NCBI GenBank assembly: GCA_033782935.1
Contig: JAWQEG010000513.1
Location: forward strand, 7,501-71,500
Direction: 5' to 3'
Origin: Petrolisthes cinctipes
Taxonomy: Eukaryota > Arthropoda > Malacostraca > Decapoda > Porcellanidae
Length of the DNA: 64,000 nucleotides
This document shows positions 63,831 to 64,000 of this stretch, piece after piece (within the stretch, counting starts at the first letter, position 1; the number at the start of each line of letters is the position of its first letter). A program made the translations under genes and the position numbers. The notes beneath the pieces were generated by a model that worked only from the letters and a program-made list of their open reading frames with translations, searched no databases and was not told where the DNA came from.

Positions 63831-64000
63831 ATGCGCTAGAGTCGTTCAGTTGTTTGAAACCTAAGGATCAAACCTCATGAGACTGTTTTGAGATTCATTT
63901 TCCTTCTGCATCCGAACCCGGGGAACTAACTAATAACTGTATCTGTGTTTGTGTTGTCTTTCAGTTTGAGAGTGATGGTAAGACGAGACACACACACACA

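Overview
This is a stretch of animal nuclear genome, most likely from an arthropod and plausibly a decapod crustacean. The evidence is spliced genes with GT/AG introns, degenerate TTAGG-type telomere-like arrays, extreme microsatellite and minisatellite density, a DIRS1-like tyrosine-recombinase retrotransposon, an I-clade-like LINE, a Helitron and dozens of short palindromic MITEs. Species assignment is inference. There is no sign of bacterial gene organisation.

Layout. 1-13.9 kb is gene-free: simple repeats, purine- and pyrimidine-rich tracts, minisatellites, telomere-like arrays and MITEs. 13.9-54.4 kb is one complex rearranged region in which a block carrying a glycosyltransferase family 31 (beta-1,3-galactosyltransferase-like) gene is present three times in the order direct (A, 13.9-22.8 kb), inverted (B, 22.8-29.91 kb), direct (C, 33.5-54.4 kb). 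Copies A and C each hold a complete five-exon minus-strand gene (535 and 542 codons). Copy B is on the plus strand and is cut in exon 2, where it runs in frame into a 5'-truncated LINE (29.91-33.40 kb). Copy C is opened in intron 1 by a structurally complete 7.4-kb DIRS1-like element (39.99-47.44 kb) with 212-bp inverted termini, an internal complementary region matching the joined ends, and three apparent introns. 53.7-60 kb holds the last five exons of a gamma-butyrobetaine dioxygenase-like (BBOX1-like) gene on the minus strand, with a decayed Helitron in one intron. 60-64 kb is again repeats, including two terminal-inverted-repeat elements inserted at the same GTAC site of different MITE copies.

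How the parts relate. The GT31 genes should encode type II Golgi enzymes (N-terminal anchor, Asn-rich and Tyr/Asp-rich stem, DDD catalytic domain). In both complete copies the coding region is bracketed by MITEs: one about 80 bp upstream of the ATG, another starting at the stop codon and carrying an AATAAA. The inverted copy B ends inside the last intron of the BBOX1-like gene, so the rearrangement used sequence from both genes. B shares coding changes and a local tandem duplication with A but shares 1.5 kb with C that A has lost, which constrains the order of events.

The strongest candidates for something undescribed are the direct-inverted-direct triplication with a LINE/gene chimera at its junction, the MITE superfamily whose families share one hairpin core, and the repeated insertion of unrelated elements into the same GTAC of one MITE family. 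A misassembly or haplotype-merge origin of the triplication cannot be excluded from sequence alone.
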